Of a stretch of 64,000 bases of DNA, positions 23,351 to 37,062 are shown one piece after another. The stretch is from Bipolaris cookei. Its lineage: Eukaryota > Ascomycota > Dothideomycetes > Pleosporales > Pleosporaceae. Both the position numbers and the translations under genes were made by a program. The DNA lies in the NCBI GenBank assembly GCA_002286855.1, contig NRSV01000035.1, forward strand, positions 124,001 to 188,000. Direction: 5' to 3'. Under the pieces are notes generated by a model. That model worked only from the letters and a program-made list of their open reading frames with translations. It did not search any database and had not been told where the DNA came from. The stretch's first letter is position 1. Each line of letters opens with the position of its first letter.

Positions 23351-26059
23351 ATGTCTGCCTCAACGATACATGCAGATGCCCCGCCGGCTGTGGTGCAGGA
23401 CCCCGAAGGTCTTCAGTATGAGACAGGAGTACAGCTCGGAAAAGGTGGCTTCGCCATATGTCATCGCGCGAAGCTACTAGGCCACGAGCACCTCGGCAGC
23501 AGTACCGTCGCTTTAAAAATCGTCAAATCCAAAATGGAGCCACCCAAGCTGGCGCAAAAGGTGGAGCAGACCTCGAGGGCAAAGATGCGACCCGCGCTAA
23601 CACTGCCTGCAGTTTGTGACTGAGCTCCAGATCCACTCGAAGCTATCCCACCCCAGCATTGTCGAGTTCTTCCGTGCCTTCTCCTTCGAGTCGAGCACCT
23701 ATGTTGTTCTCGAGCTAGCCGAGAACGGCTCGCTGGCTGATGCCATCAAGAAGCGCAAATACTTCACGATGCCCGAGATCCGACGATTTATGATCCAGAC
23801 ATGCGGCGCCATCAAGTACCTGCACCAGCGCAACATCGTGCATCGCGATCTGAAAACCGGCAATCTGTTTCTCGACCGCGACATGAATGTCAAGGTCGGC
23901 GACTTTGGCCTCGCCGCGCTGTTGGTGTCACAGAGCGACTACGGGGCGATCCGTCGAACAACCATGTGCGGCACACCCAACTACCTTGCTCCAGAAGTCC
24001 TCGAGAAGACTGGAAAGGGCCACGACGAGAAGGTTGATCTGTGGGCCATCGGAATCATGATGTACACACTCGCCGTGGGCAGAGCGCCGTTCCATGCTGC
24101 GAAGCGCGAAGACATTTACAGAAAACTAAAGGCTCGCGAATACACCTGGCCAGATCTTGCAAAGTTTGCTAACGAGATTACCGACGACCTGCGCGACATT
24201 GTTTCTCTACTGCTCGTACACGAAGATGAGCGACCAACACCCGACCAGATCGTTGCGCATCCATTTTTCAAGCTAGGCTATATCCCATTAGAGCTCGATA
24301 GCGGCTGTACCTCGAGGATTCCAAAATGGCCCAAGAACCGCCCACCGACTGCTTCGACAATCAGACGCGGATACACGGAAGAATGGTGGCAGCTTTGCAA
24401 ATCATCTGCCGTTGGTGAATACGAGCCTGGAAAGTCGTTCGGAGCGTACGGCCGCAGGTCGAACAAGACAGTAGCACGAGACTGCCAAAAGGAGATTGAA
24501 GCTGGCAAGCAGCCCAATATTCCATTTGCTAAGGACGTCGTATATGTGCCTTTCCCTGTGCGCGTGCAATGGCCTCACCAAGCTCCTGGGGGTCTGAGCG
24601 AGATTTCAGAGGAGAAGGAATCATCATCAGAAGGCCATGCACTTTCGGAAACCACTGGCAATGATCGAGTCAAAGCCCGTATGCCCAGAGCTTCAAGGCG
24701 AGAGCAACCACCAGTACAGACACTCAAGGAAAATACAGACCCAGATCAAGAACCCGAACAAGCACACCGGATTTTGGACAAGCAACCCACTCGACTCAGG
24801 GCAGTTCGCAAGATATCGAATCCTGGTCGTGTGACAGCAAACACAGCGACAGCACCTGCCCCATTACGCGTTCCTCGTGAGGCACGGGCGTCAACTCGTT
24901 CGAGGGCGGTGAAAGAACCCACCAAGGAAACATCAAAGACTAGCTCAACAGGACTTCCCGATCTCCCGCCACTACGAGTTGTTAAAGCGAGCACTCTGGA
25001 GAGCGAGAAGTCGGAGCCGTTGTCTCAATCATCGGGTTCGCGAAGTGCTCCTCGTTACCGCACTATTGGCTCCGATATGCCTTCAACGGACCCGGTAGCA
25101 GTATTGGCGCGTCTGATGACATTCCGAGACAACCTCGAGAGAGTGCTGGACAAGAAACCGACCAAATCAAAGCGAGAGCAGCCACCACAATTGCCATTTG
25201 TCGCAAAGTGGGTAGATTACAGCCGACGATATGGTGTTGGATATGTTCTCAGCGACGGCAGCATCGGAACGCTGTTGTCGGCCGAGGAGCAATACCCGGT
25301 CACGATAGCGTTTGCGACTGACGGATACAATCATCTCCGGAAAGCCGGAGGCAACCGAGAGGTAGCCAAAAGCGTGGCGCTGAACTACTACACGACTGTA
25401 AAGAAGGACCGAGGACTGTCGCAAATCGAAGTGCTTGATTCGCGACGCGTCGAAGAGATCCGGACAGTATGGCATAAGTTTGGAAAATACATGTGCGCAA
25501 CGTTTGGCGACGAAGAGAAGCCTCTTAGGAAAGATCCACGCGTCAACTTTGTCCGATTCTACCAGCGACTGGGCAATGTGGGAATCTGGGGGTTCGACGA
25601 TGGGTCGTTCCAGGTAAGCACTTTTTTTGCAATCATTTCTCGAGCCAAACTAACGGTTAACAGTTCAACTTCCCCGACCACACTAAACTTGTTCTTTCGT
25701 CAGATGCTGGATATGGTCACTTTTTGTGCCTGCCACTTGACGCAACGTCTCTTCTCGAGGAGACGGGCAGTGTACCGTGGAGACACGTGAAGGCCCGTGC
25801 TAACCTGCGAGGTTCTCTGCAACAGCTTCTGTACGGCTCAGCAGATAAGGAAGACAGCTACAAAGAGCTGACGGAAAGCAATCTGCTACGGGCGAAGATT
25901 GAATTCATCTACGCCGTAGTTGTGGAATGGTGCCAGCAAGGAGGGCTTGGATGCCTGGCCGACCCCAAGATGTACTCATGGGGCGGACCTCAACTCGAGG
26001 AATCTAGACGGTTAGACTGGGCGAGTGTCGGGCGTTTTGGAGGCGATGTTTTCTCATGA
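23351..26059 (+). CDS. polo-like kinase
   Basis: Exons are 23351-23560, 23613-25613 and 25664-26059, giving 868 aa. The Ser/Thr kinase domain (about 22-285) has the polo-type P-loop GKGGFA, HRDLKTGN, DFGLAA and a T-loop RRTTMCGTPNYLAPE whose Thr is the usual activating site. A long basic, disordered linker follows. Two polo boxes lie at about 598-680 and 695-800. The first contains KWVDYSRRYGVGYVLSDGS, and the second DGSFQFNFPDHTKLVL with the His-x-Lys pair that grips phosphopeptides. Polo kinases control mitotic entry, spindle poles and septation (Cdc5, Plo1, PlkA). The first intron uses an unusual GTGGAG donor. I chose the ATG closest to the domain; in-frame ATGs at 23189 and 23264 exist. 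Confidence 0.93.
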
Positions 26060-26901
26060 TGACTGAACGACTACTTCTTTGGCGGGTAAGCGACGGCGTT
26101 GTACTCTGTTGTGGAGTTGTTCTTTTTTTTCTTTTGGATATATTTTTACAAGGACGATGGGCATTTGGAATAGGCTGGAGTTGCGCTGGGCCTAGTGCTC
26201 GCCTTTATTCGGACGCTCATTTACGACGGGTTGCATATCCAGGGGCGTTAGGGTGGGTGGTAGCTGGTAGTGTTGAAGAATGATGATTCGATTGCAGATT
26301 GCTAATGTTGATGCCTAAGGCGTGACGGAGCGACACGTAAGCGGCCACATGTGTACGCGGCGGAGTGGTGGGCGAGAACAGCAGGCAGCAGGGCTGGCGA
26401 GGCGGCCCAATGGAGAGCAGTGCAGAGTGTGCTGGCCCCGTCACCCAGGCACAAAGGAGAGGAGGGTGTACGTGCAATGCATGTATGGCGTGTGTGTATG
26501 TGTGTATGCGTGTGAAGGGGGTGTGTATGCACGTACATACGTACAAGTAGTTCAATGTACGCAAGGCAACTATGCCGCCGCCGCCCTATGCTTGCGCGTC
26601 CGGCAATTGGCTGTGGCTGTGCTGGGGCGAGGCGATTCCGACGAGCCCGATTGAAGGCTTGCCTTGTCCTGGCCGGTCCCTCTCTGACGTTGGTCTCCGT
26701 CTTCGAGATCACCGCGGCCAACTCAGCACACCCACACTTTTGAGCGGCCGCTCCTCACCCTCCGAAACTACCTCAGAGCTTCTGGCCCTTGACGCCTATT
26801 GACATCATCTCTGCCGTATCTCGCGCGCAGGACGACATACACTTCCCCCCACCGCTGGCCGACTGTAGCTATCAGTCCCAGCTCGAGATCGGGCATCAAC
26901 C
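26060..26901. other. intergenic region before the myosin I gene
   Basis: 840 bp: 3' flank of the polo kinase gene and promoter of the myosin gene. It holds a GT/ACGTAC-rich simple repeat (about 26485-26550) and an AT-poor segment. Overlapping open frames on both strands look spurious. Confidence 0.5.
26485..26550. repeat. GT-rich imperfect simple repeat
   Basis: Alternating TGTGTGTATG units grade into a short ACGTAC motif tract. It lies about 360 bp upstream of the myosin I start codon. Confidence 0.75.
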
Positions 26902-29900
26902 ATGGTACTCGCAAAAAAGCTACTCTCTACAAACGATACTCGGCTAATGCATGCGGTGTGTAGGGGAAAACCAACCGCGCAGCGCGCAAGGCCGTTGGTG
27001 GCCAGCCCGCCGCGAGGGCTGCCCCCAAGACCCAGTTCGCAACAAAGGCCGTCTTCGAGACGACCAAGAAGAAGGAAGTCGGAGTCTCAGATCTGACCCT
27101 GATCAGTAAAATCTCAAACGATGCAATCAACGACAACTTGAAGAAGCGATTCGAGAATGGCGAGATATACGTGCGTCGACCCGCCTGCCCCGACCCCGCG
27201 CCGCATACACATACACACACATACATACACACATATCACCACACTGGCATACTGGCTGACAATGGGCGCAGACATATATCGGACATGTACTGGTGTCTGT
27301 CAATCCCTTCCGCGACTGTACGAAGACTCCGCATGCGCTTGCACAAGACAGATGCTAACAGCTGGCAGTGGGCATATACACCGACCAGGTGCTCGAGGGC
27401 TACAAGGGCAAGAACAGGCTCGAGGTGCGGCGCATACTAACAAAAAATCCTCAGTACTCCCACGGCTGACCGAGCACAGGTTCCGCCTCACGTTTTCGCA
27501 ATCGCCGAGTCTGCTTACTACAACATGAACGCATACAAGGAGAACCAGTGTGTCATCATCTCCGGCGAGTCGGGAGCAGGAAAGACAGAAGCCGCCAAGC
27601 GACTCATGCAGTACATTGCAAACGTATCTGGCGGAAGCAACTCGTCCATTCAAGAGATCAAGGACATGGTGCTGGCCACTAACCCCCTACTCGAATCCTT
27701 TGGAAACGCAAAGACACTGAGGAACAACAACTCGTCGCGGTTCGGAAAGTACCTCGAGATCCACTTCAATGCGCAGGGAGAGCCGGTCGGAGCAAACATC
27801 AACAATTACCTACTCGAGAAGACTCGCGTGGTGGGGCAGATTACAAACGAGCGAAACTTCCATATTTTCTACCAGTTCACAAAGGCTGCTTCGGCAAACT
27901 ACAGAGGTAAGGTGTGCACATACCCAATGCAATGAGTTTGCGCTAAGACGTGTAGAAATCTTTGGTCTGCAACAACCACAAGCCTACGTGTACACTAGTC
28001 GGTCAAAGTGCTTTGATGTCCCTGGAATTGACGACAACGCCGAGTTCAACGACACGCTCAATGCCATGAAGGTTATTGGATTGCCACAGGCGGAACAGGA
28101 CAATATTTTCCGAATGCTTGCAGCTATCCTCTGGTTAGGAAACGTATCTTTCCGAGAAGACGACTCGGGCAATGCCGCCATTGTGGATCAATCTGTAGTG
28201 GACTTTGTAGCATATCTCCTTGAAGTTGACGCTGCGCACGTCAATAAGGCGCTCACAATTCGCATTATGGAAACGAGCCGTGGAGGACGACGAGGCTCCG
28301 TGTACGACGTACCTCTAAACTGCGCGCAAGCAGGCGCAGTCCGAGACGCACTCGCAAAGGGCATCTACTTCAACCTCTTCGACTGGATCGTAGAGCGCGT
28401 CAATTTATCCTTGAAAGCCCGCGGGGAAACTGCGCATTCCATTGGTATTCTCGATATCTATGGCTTTGAGATTTTCGAGAAGAACAGCTTCGAACAGTTG
28501 TGCATCAACTATGTCAACGAGAAACTCCAGCAAATCTTCATCCAGCTGACGTTGAAGGCTGAGCAAGAAGAGTACGAACGAGAACAGATCAAATGGACGC
28601 CCATCAAATACTTTGACAACAAGATTGTCTGCGACTTGATTGAGGAGAAACGCCCACCAGGCGTCTTTGCTGCCTTGAACGATGCCTGTGCGACGGCGCA
28701 TGCGGACCCGACTGCTGCAGATCAGACCTTCGTCCAGAGGCTCAACGCTCTATCCTCGAATCCCAACTTCCAGCCTCGCCAGGGCCAGTTCGTCATCAAG
28801 CATTACGCTGGTGATGTGTCGTATGCAATTGATGGAATGACTGACAAGAACAAGGACCAGCTGCTCAAGGATCTGTTAAACCTACTTAGTCAAAGTTCCA
28901 ACACTTTCGTGCACACCCTCTTCCCCAACCAAGTTGACCAGGACAACAGGCGGCGACCGCCAACGGCTGGAGACAAGATCAAGGCGTCTGCCAACGACCT
29001 AGTGACCACTCTGATGCAAGCCCGCCCGTCCTACATCCGTACCATCAAACCCAACGAGAACAAGTCGCCCAAGGAATACAACGACTCAAATGTGCTCCAC
29101 CAGGTCAAGTACCTTGGTCTGCAAGAAAATGTACGAATTCGGAGAGCCGGTTTTGCGTCGCGTCAAACCTTTGACAAGTTTGTCGAGCGATTCTTCCTGT
29201 TGTCGCCAAAGTGCTCTTATGCTGGAGAATACACTTGGACAGGCGACTATGAGACTGGAGCCAAGATGATTCTAAAGGACACCAACATACCCGCGGAAGA
29301 GTTCCAAATAGGAACGACAAAGGTGTTCATCAAGACCCCAGAAACCCTGTTTGCGTTGGAGACGATGCGCGACCGGTACTGGCATAACATGGCTATCCGT
29401 ATTCAGCGAGCTTGGAGAAACTATCTGCGTTACCGAACAGAATGCGCAATTCGAATACAACGATTCTGGCGAAAGCTTAACGGAGGCAAAGAGTTTATCG
29501 AGTGGCGCGATCAAGGGCACACCATTCTTCAAGGCCGAAAAGAGAGGAGAAGGTACAGTTTGATTGGATCTCGAAGGTTTATGGGAGACTATCTCGGCAT
29601 CGGAAATCACGGCGGTCCTGGCGAGATCATTGCTCAAGCTGTCGGTATATCATCCAGCGAGGAGGTACCGTTTTCGTGCCGAGCCGAAGTGCTTGTGTCG
29701 AAGCTTGGTCGATCGAGTAAACCAGAGGCTCGCATGCTGGTGCTTACCAAGAAGAATGTTTATCTCATAAAGCAGGTCATGGTTAACCGTCAAGTCCAGA
29801 TCCAAGCCGAGAGGACAATCTCAGTGGGTGCAATCAAGTTCATCAGTTGTTCCACCCTCAAGGACGACTGGTTCTCGATTGGTGCAGGCTCACCAACGGA

Positions 29901-30984
29901 ACCTGATCCACTTGTCAACTGCGTGTTCAAGACCGAGTTCTTCACACAACTCCACAACGTCTTGCGAGGCGCTCTGACCCTCAGAATAGGCGAGACGTAC
30001 GTTAATTACATAGAGAAGCATATAGAAAAGGCTAACATGATCGCAGTATCGAGTACAACAAGAAACCTGGCAAACCGGCTCAAGTCAAGGTAGTCAAAGA
30101 CCCTGCAGTGCCGAGAGATGATCTGTATAAGAGTGGTACTATTCACACTGGCCCTGGAGAGCCACCCAACTCTGTTTCGAAGCCTACCCCTAAGGGTAAG
30201 CAGGTCGCTGCAAAGCCCATCACAAAGGGCAAGCTTCTACGGCCCGGTGGCCCAGGCGGAGGTCCCTCAAAGCTCGCGTCTCGTCCAGCGCAACCGAGAG
30301 CTGTGCCACAGCCCGCTGCTGCGTCTCAACCCAAACCTGTCCCACATCCAGTCGCTGCGTTATCGAATGGCACCAGCTCTCACACACGCGAGGTTTCGGC
30401 GGGTTCAGCACGCGCACCACCCCCACCTCCTCCTATGCCACAAGCGCGTGCTGCACCACCAGCCCAACCAAAGGAGCCTCGGTACAAGGCACTGTATGAC
30501 TTTGCAGGCCAAAGTGCCGGTGAACTGAGCCTCGGAAAGGACGAAATCATTCTGGTCACGCAGAAGGAGAGTAATGGTACGTTATCTCTACTCCAATGAG
30601 GAACCAAGTAACAAGCACGTGACTGACAAATACACTACAGGATGGTGGTTGGCTTCCCGTCTTGACAAATCTGCGTCTGGCTGGGCACCATCTGCTTACC
30701 TTGAGGAAGTCGTTGACCGCACATCTGCTCCCGCCCCACCCCCAGCGCCACCCGCTCGCCCTGCGAACGGTAAGCCCAAACCACCTGCTCCCCCTGCTAA
30801 ACGTCCTGCTGCGAGAAAAGCTGTCAACGGTGATTCTGGCAGAGATAGTGGATACAGCGGTAGCGGCGGCAGCACTATGGAGAGTGCAAGAGATAGTAGC
30901 GGTAGCATCGCTGGTGGACTTGCAGAAGCATTGAGGCAGAGGCAAGCAGCTATGCATGGGAGGAAAGCCGATGAGGATTGGTAG
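26902..30984 (+). CDS. MYO1: class I myosin
   Basis: Eight coding exons: 26902-26904 (ATG only), 26964-27170, 27272-27317, 27369-27424, 27480-27906, 27956-29996, 30047-30576 and 30641-30984, giving 1217 aa. The motor has the P-loop GESGAGKT (from residue 133), the NNNSSRFGKY switch region, and the TEDS-site Ser in RRGSVYDVP (about residue 361), phosphorylated by PAK kinases in this family. Two IQ-type motifs follow (IRIQRAWRNYLRYR, IRIQRFWRKL), then the TH1 lipid-binding tail, a Pro-rich TH2, an SH3 domain (ALYDFAGQSAGELSLGKDE..GWWLASR) and an acidic Arp2/3-binding end (ADEDW). This is the layout of fungal MyoA/Myo3/Myo5, which drive endocytosis and polar growth. The ATG-only exon is inferred: it gives the expected MG start with a good branch site and acceptor. 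Confidence 0.95.
27204..27240. repeat. CA-rich simple repeat in a myosin I intron
   Basis: An imperfect (CA)n/ACATAC tract inside the 101-nt intron 27171-27271. Confidence 0.8.
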
Positions 30985-33059
30985 ATTTGATTGTTGAGGA
31001 CGGTAGCTGAATATGTCAAGTAAAGAGAAGGTAACCGCATGTCGTTGACTGGGTCATTGATGACGAGAGCACTAAGCAATGATGTCGTCCAATAAGTTCA
31101 TCTAAAGCATACAACATCTTCCATACAATTCGTTCAAAGTTCACATTCAATGACTAAAGCTACTTGGCTGGGTAGAACATTGCACATGTTGCGATCTCTG
31201 AGATAGACCTCGGTGTTGATTCTGGCTGCCTCGCATGCTTTGGCAGGATGATGGCTTGCCGGCCCGGTACCAGTCAATTGAGTAAAAAGACACAATATGT
31301 TTCCATAGGCATGTTGCCTAGTCACGGGTGTACGGAAGCATGGATATCGGATATCAAGACAAGTTTCGGCGAGACTTTCCGTCATGGATGAATATAGAAA
31401 AGAGGTGTTGACATGGATCTGTCCGGCATATGATTAAACTCATACGTTGTCGAATGGACAATATTTCCGTCTCTTTTGTTGTTGGTGCAAGGACTAGGAA
31501 ATTGATCTGCTCAATCTGGCGGTACTTCGGTGCTTTGACCTATGCAGAAACACTACGTATGCGCAACATAGGTATTAGATTTCCTCCATCCGGTGCAACG
31601 GAGCTCCAACTTAGTGATAGTATCAAAGGGTGGGCAGTACGCATGCAAAAGCCATGGTTTATTTGACAAGTTGGGATAACCTTGCACCCCAAATCGAGCC
31701 CAGATATACTTGAACACACCGGCGTTTCGCAGCAATATGTAACAGGGCTTGGTCCACATGAGGGACAGTATACATTGATATGTTGCTCTTGTAGTGATAT
31801 CGCCCGTATATTGACGATAAGTCAGGTCGTTGATGTCATGGATCAGTTGATGCAAGCATTCATTGTGAACCTTCACGACGAGGATGATGATGACTAAATA
31901 TGGTGGTGTCACCAGTAAGCAACGTACCTGCACTAGGCATACAGTGCGGTAAAGACGCCCTGACTATGCTCTCGTTCTTATCGGAAATGAAGCTACTGTG
32001 GCAGAGCCACTTCCGATCGACGTGACGGCGTTGCGATGGTCACCCTCCGATTGTCTGGTCACATCCTCGATGAACCATAATCAATCAACCCCGCGTGTGG
32101 CGCACAGTGGGAGACTTGGCTAACGTGATATGCAGCTAACATGCAAAACGGCTCGTTGGCCCGGTTTCCCGCTTAACATTCCCGCCTCCCGGGCCGCAAC
32201 AACTTCACAATCATATTGTTCCACCACTGATTGGCACTCACCTCAGCTGTGGCATCTTTGGCCGCCTAAAATGCTTTGCAGACGGCTCTCAAACTGCCTG
32301 CCAGACTAGTCTCGGAAGTTTAGGACCGCCATCACCGCCGTTTAACAAAGAGGGAGGCAACGAGTCAATCTCGATGCTGCTGACCCTGGCTGGGGAATCG
32401 CTTCCTCTGCGTGGCATGCATTGGCAGAGCTCCACCCGCGTGTCACCTGTTCTTGCGTTGCTTTTACGTAGAAACACCTGGGCTGTATACTTGCTCAAGA
32501 TACGAGCCGTCAGTGGGGGGTTTACAAAGCTTTTGCAGCGGTACAATGACTTTTGCAGCATACTAGCGTCGGGTGCCGCCAGTACCAACCGCACGGCAAG
32601 CTCTAGATTGACACCACAACACGAGCCTCCCGCCCTGCCTACATACAGATCGAGGCGGGTCTAAGTACGTTCAACGTTGGTTGATTGCCGACGGCAACCA
32701 ATCGCGCTGCCGGACATCTGAGACGTGCGAGCAGTAGCAAGGTACAAGGCTTGTTTTCAATTGAACCGGCATTCCAGCGTCCTCCTTCTGGGTCCATGCG
32801 TTGGAGTAGGAGACGATCAACTAACAATGCTGCGGCGGGTACTAAAAGATGACCACGTCCCTCAGTTGACCATCTTCGAAGTCTACCGCATACCTCTAGC
32901 CTTATCTCCATCACCCCTTCCTTCGCTTTCGTCGTCTTTTGATTTTATTTGATCGCTCGCTTTACTCGCACTGGTTGCACGTGGCGAGAAGCGCGGCAAA
33001 CCGCCCCAGATATCCCGAAGTTATCGAATCATTTAATTCAGCCTTTGAGGAGATCTACA
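30985..33059. other. 2.1-kb intergenic region
   Basis: Lies between myosin I and the beta-glucosidase, both on the plus strand. The part at 31100-31950 is AT-richer. A 126-codon minus frame at 31553-31933 has no recognisable domain. From about 32100 on it is the promoter side of the beta-glucosidase gene. No intact mobile element is seen; a degraded relic cannot be excluded. Confidence 0.45.
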
Positions 33060-36000
33060 ATGGCTACAATTAACCTGGGCAACGCTAGCCCTACAGATGA
33101 TATCAAGCAAGCCGACTTAAAGCACCCGGCCATCCAGATTCAACCTCTGACCCTCGACACTCCCCTCTTGACTCCTGCTGCAACGCCCGAAGACGTTTCC
33201 CCAGCCGACGACGAATCAATGGCGGGCAAAAAGCTATTTTCAATGGAGAGGCCTGACGACAAGGCGAGGAACCTAGCTGCCAAGTTGACTTTGGAGGAAC
33301 AGGTACGTTGTGTTATTGTTGTCTTAAAAAGCACGGGAGAGTCAGAAACAAGCATTCATTGCATTCTTATTGGCTATTCTGTACTGGGCTGGTTTTTGTG
33401 AAAGTTTCATCTCTCCATACACACACATCGGTTTGAGGCTCTCATGCTTTTTGTAAGCCTGCAGTAAGCGACTCCGGCATTTGTTAGATGGAATTCGGCA
33501 ATGCAAGCACAGCGCATCTTATGCCGGGTCAAGATGCCGTCTGACGTTCTTGGGCGTATGAAGGAGGCGGAAAGAGGCCTATAGCGAAATCAGGCTGACC
33601 TTGTTTAGATTTCGTTGCTTGCAGGAGCCGACTTTTGGCGCACTGTGGCTATTCCTGAAAAGGGTATTCCGTCAATCAAGACTTCGGATGGACCCAATGG
33701 CGCTCGCGGAGAGTTCTTCACTAACGGCACACCTGTACGTACTCCGGCTTGGCACTCTCCGGTTCAAGCTGACGAAGCTAGGCTGCTCTATTTCCATGCG
33801 GCATATCCATGGCGTCCACGTGGAACTTGGATATGATTGAAGAGGTTGGCCGTCACCTTGGCGAAGAGGCAAAGGCTCGTGGTGCACAGGTACTGCTTGC
33901 ACCTACTGTGTGCATGCACCGATCTCCTCTCGGAGGCCGCAACTTTGAATCGTATTCCGAGGATCCTTTCCTGACCGGAAAGCTTGCTGCTTCCTATGTT
34001 CGTGGCCTTCAGAGTAAGGGTGTCGCCGCTACCATCAAGCACTTTCTCGGAAACGAGCAAGAGACCGAGCGACAAGCGTACGATGCCATCATTGCAGAGC
34101 GGCCGCTGCGTGAAATCTACCTCAAGCCTTTTGAGATTGCTGTCCGAGACGCATCACCATGGGCGCTCATGAGTTCTTACAACATGGTCAATGGTGTTCA
34201 TGCTGATGAGTACATTCATTCTATCAAGGAAATCCTCAGGGGCGAGTGGAATTGGAATGGAGCCATCATCTCTGACTGGACGGGCACATATGCAACTGCG
34301 CCCTCAATCAAAGCCGGCGTCGACATTGAAATGCCAGGCCCATCCAAGTGGCGCAAAGTTGAGCAAGTGAAGGAATGTCTCGACAGTGGCGAGCTAACCC
34401 CCGAGGATATTGAGGAATCCGCTGCCAGAGTACTTTACCTTGTCGATCGGGTCAAAGGACTCAACAATATGGCCCCTGAAGAACCGGAGCGGTCCATCGA
34501 CAACATCGAAACTCGGAACCTGATTCTCCAAGCTGGTATTGAAGGTTTGACACTACTGAAGAACGAGAACAACGTCCTGCCGATTAGGGATGCGAAGAAG
34601 ATTGCAATGATCGGACCAAATGCCAAGCGTGCGATTGCCAGTGGTGGAGGAAGCGCAGGCCTGAACCCTTATTACAACGTCACACCCTGGCAAGGCCTCC
34701 AGAACCGGTTCGATGGCGTGCTCTCATTCGCGCAAGGTTGTGACAGCTCAAAATGGCTGCCACTGGCCTCTCCATACTGCAAATCGAATGGCGAGACTGG
34801 TGTACGATTGGAGTACTATAAGGGGGATAGGTTCAAGGGCGAACCTGTCGTTGTTCAGCACAAGGTCAGCACAGATCTCTGGCTATGGGATTCGGCGCCT
34901 ATGGAGTTACTTCCGGACTTTTCGTTCAAGGTCAAGACTACACTCACACCAAAGTCAAGTGGAAACCACAGCTTCAGTTTCGCTTCAGTGGGACCAGGTC
35001 GTATGTTCATCGACGGTAAGTTGTTTATTGACAACTGGGATTGGACCGAGGAAGGCGAAGCTATGTTCTCAGCGTCTGAGGATGTACTCAAGTCGATTTA
35101 CCTAGAGGAAGGCAAGCCAGTCGAGATCCTCATCGAGAGCACCAGCGAAGTACGGCCCGCCTCGAAAGTCTCCGTTATTGGCCGACGCCATGACTATGGC
35201 GGTTGCCGCATCGGCTATCAAGAAGAGGACAAGATCGATCGCCTACAAGAAGCTGCAGATGTTGCACGCGATGCCGACGTCGCTGTCGTGGTAATTGGGC
35301 TGGACGCAGAATGGGAGTCAGAAGGATACGATCGCCAAACAATGGACCTTCCAAAGAACGGCTCTCAAGATCGTCTGATCGAAGCTGTTCTGGCAGCCAA
35401 CCCCCGAACAATCATTGTCAACCAGTCTGGAACACCAGTCACTATGCCATGGGTGCACGAGGCCCCCGCAATCTTGCAAGCATGGTACCAAGGTCAAGAG
35501 GCTGGAAACGCGCTTGCAGATGTTCTACTTGGAAACAGCAGTCCTAGCGGCAAGCTGCCAACGACTTTCCCAGTCCGGATCGAAGACAACCCAGCCTACC
35601 ACAACTGGCCTGGTGAGAACCTAAAGACTATCTACGGAGAGGGCATCTACGTGGGTTACAGGCACTACGAACGATCCAAGATCGCACCGCTTTTCCCCTT
35701 CGGCCATGGCCTCACCTATACCAGCTTCAAATACGGAATACCAAGCGTCAGCAGCGATGTTCTGTCCGAAAGCGACGATATCACCATCACTGTACCCGTT
35801 ACCAATACGGGTTCAGTAGCTGCCCCCGAAATTGTCCAAGGGTACGTCAAGGATGTTAAGTCCACGCTCCCTCGCCCAGAAAAGGAACTGCAAGCTTTCG
35901 GCAAGGTGTTCCTGCAGCCAGGTGAGACCAAGGACGTGGTCTTGAAATTGAACAAGTACTCAGTGGGCTACTTCGACACAAGTCTGGGCCAGACTGGTGC

Positions 36001-36172
36001 TTGGATTGCAGAAGAGGGAGTGTTTGAGGTGTTGATTGGCGCGAGCAGCGCTGATACCAGGTACGTTTTTTTGCCTTAGCATACACTTTGCTGCAACAAA
36101 CAGGACACTGACGATTTATACAGGGCAAAGGTCAGCTTTGAGGTCAAGGAGAGCTTCCAATGGATCTTCTAG
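33060..36172 (+). CDS. GH3 beta-glucosidase with PA14 insert, no signal peptide
   Basis: Exons are 33060-33302, 33609-33734, 33782-36060 and 36124-36172, giving 898 aa. Glycoside hydrolase family 3: the N-terminal barrel carries TSDGPNGARG, KHFLGNEQET and the nucleophile in IISDW (Asp288). A PA14 domain (about 461-590, starting ETGVRLEYYKGDRF) is inserted in the second domain, which continues with DVAVVVIGLDAEWESEGYDR and QSGTPVTMPW. A fibronectin-III-like end closes the protein. GH3 enzymes with a PA14 insert release glucose from beta-glucosides. The N-terminus is polar with no secretion signal, so the enzyme is probably intracellular. The first intron is 306 nt, long for this genome. Confidence 0.94.
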
Positions 36173-37062
36173 GTGGAGAAGACATTGTTATGAGTACCAC
36201 GAGTTTTTTATGTTGAACATTCTGAGCGGCTGCGAAGGTGTTGTTGGTGCGCTGTATCGGCTTCGTGAGAGCTGTGACGCTCCGTCTGTTGAAGATGTTG
36301 AGGTCAAGGGCATCATACATAGTGGTTTGTATTGTTGGAATCTATTTAGAAAGGGGAGAAATCATACTGTGGATGGGAGTATAGTCGTAGGGCTGGTCGC
36401 TAGGGAAAGTCCCCCAGTATTGGTAACATCTAGTAAGTATTGGTAGCATTTAAAGCATACTAATCACATGTCGAAATTTATTTTTAAACGGCTTCATGAT
36501 TTGAGCGATAAAGGATTATCTGTATTTGTGTACTGCGGGAACTATAGTGCGGAGTGTATGTGGACAACACTGTTGGATGCAACCATGGATCACCAGCGGC
36601 TCCCAAGCCATAGTAACCGTGCAGTTGAGTTGCTCGGCTGAATGACGTGCTGGTTTTCTGCCACTGACCGCCTTCGGGCCGACCAGTTATCCCGTCGGTC
36701 CCTGACAGAGAAACCAGATGCCACCACCATTCCATCATCGCGACTACTCTCGCCCCTGCTTGATTGTGCCTTTTGAGTCGCTTAATATTGTCGCATATCC
36801 CCACGGCATCGTCCCATATTCTCCTGGCGCACTCACTGAACAACTCGGGCGATAGCACCAGCTCGGGCTGCCCTGCTCCTCCTAATCAACAACGATCGCC
36901 CAAGATCTAGCCTCAGACCCTACAAACCCCGACACCCTCCTGCATAACATCGCGAGCTGTCCATGAGCTCCACCAGTTTCTAACCCGCTTAAGCCATTCC
37001 AACGCGTTCATTTCCTCGGCCAAGCGGATCTGTTTAAAGCCGGCGAGCCTGGTAAAGCCGAC
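36173..37062. other. intergenic region, beta-glucosidase 3' / SIN3 5'
   Basis: 890 bp. The right part is the SIN3 promoter and leader. No gene is recognised. Confidence 0.5.

Noticed and set aside
27204..27240. CA/ACAT repeats considered as a regular repeat array
   Set aside because: Simple microsatellite inside an intron; no spacer structure.
31553..31933. 126-codon minus-strand frame in the 2.1-kb gap, considered as a transposon relic
   Set aside because: No transposase, reverse transcriptase or terminal repeat pattern could be recognised.
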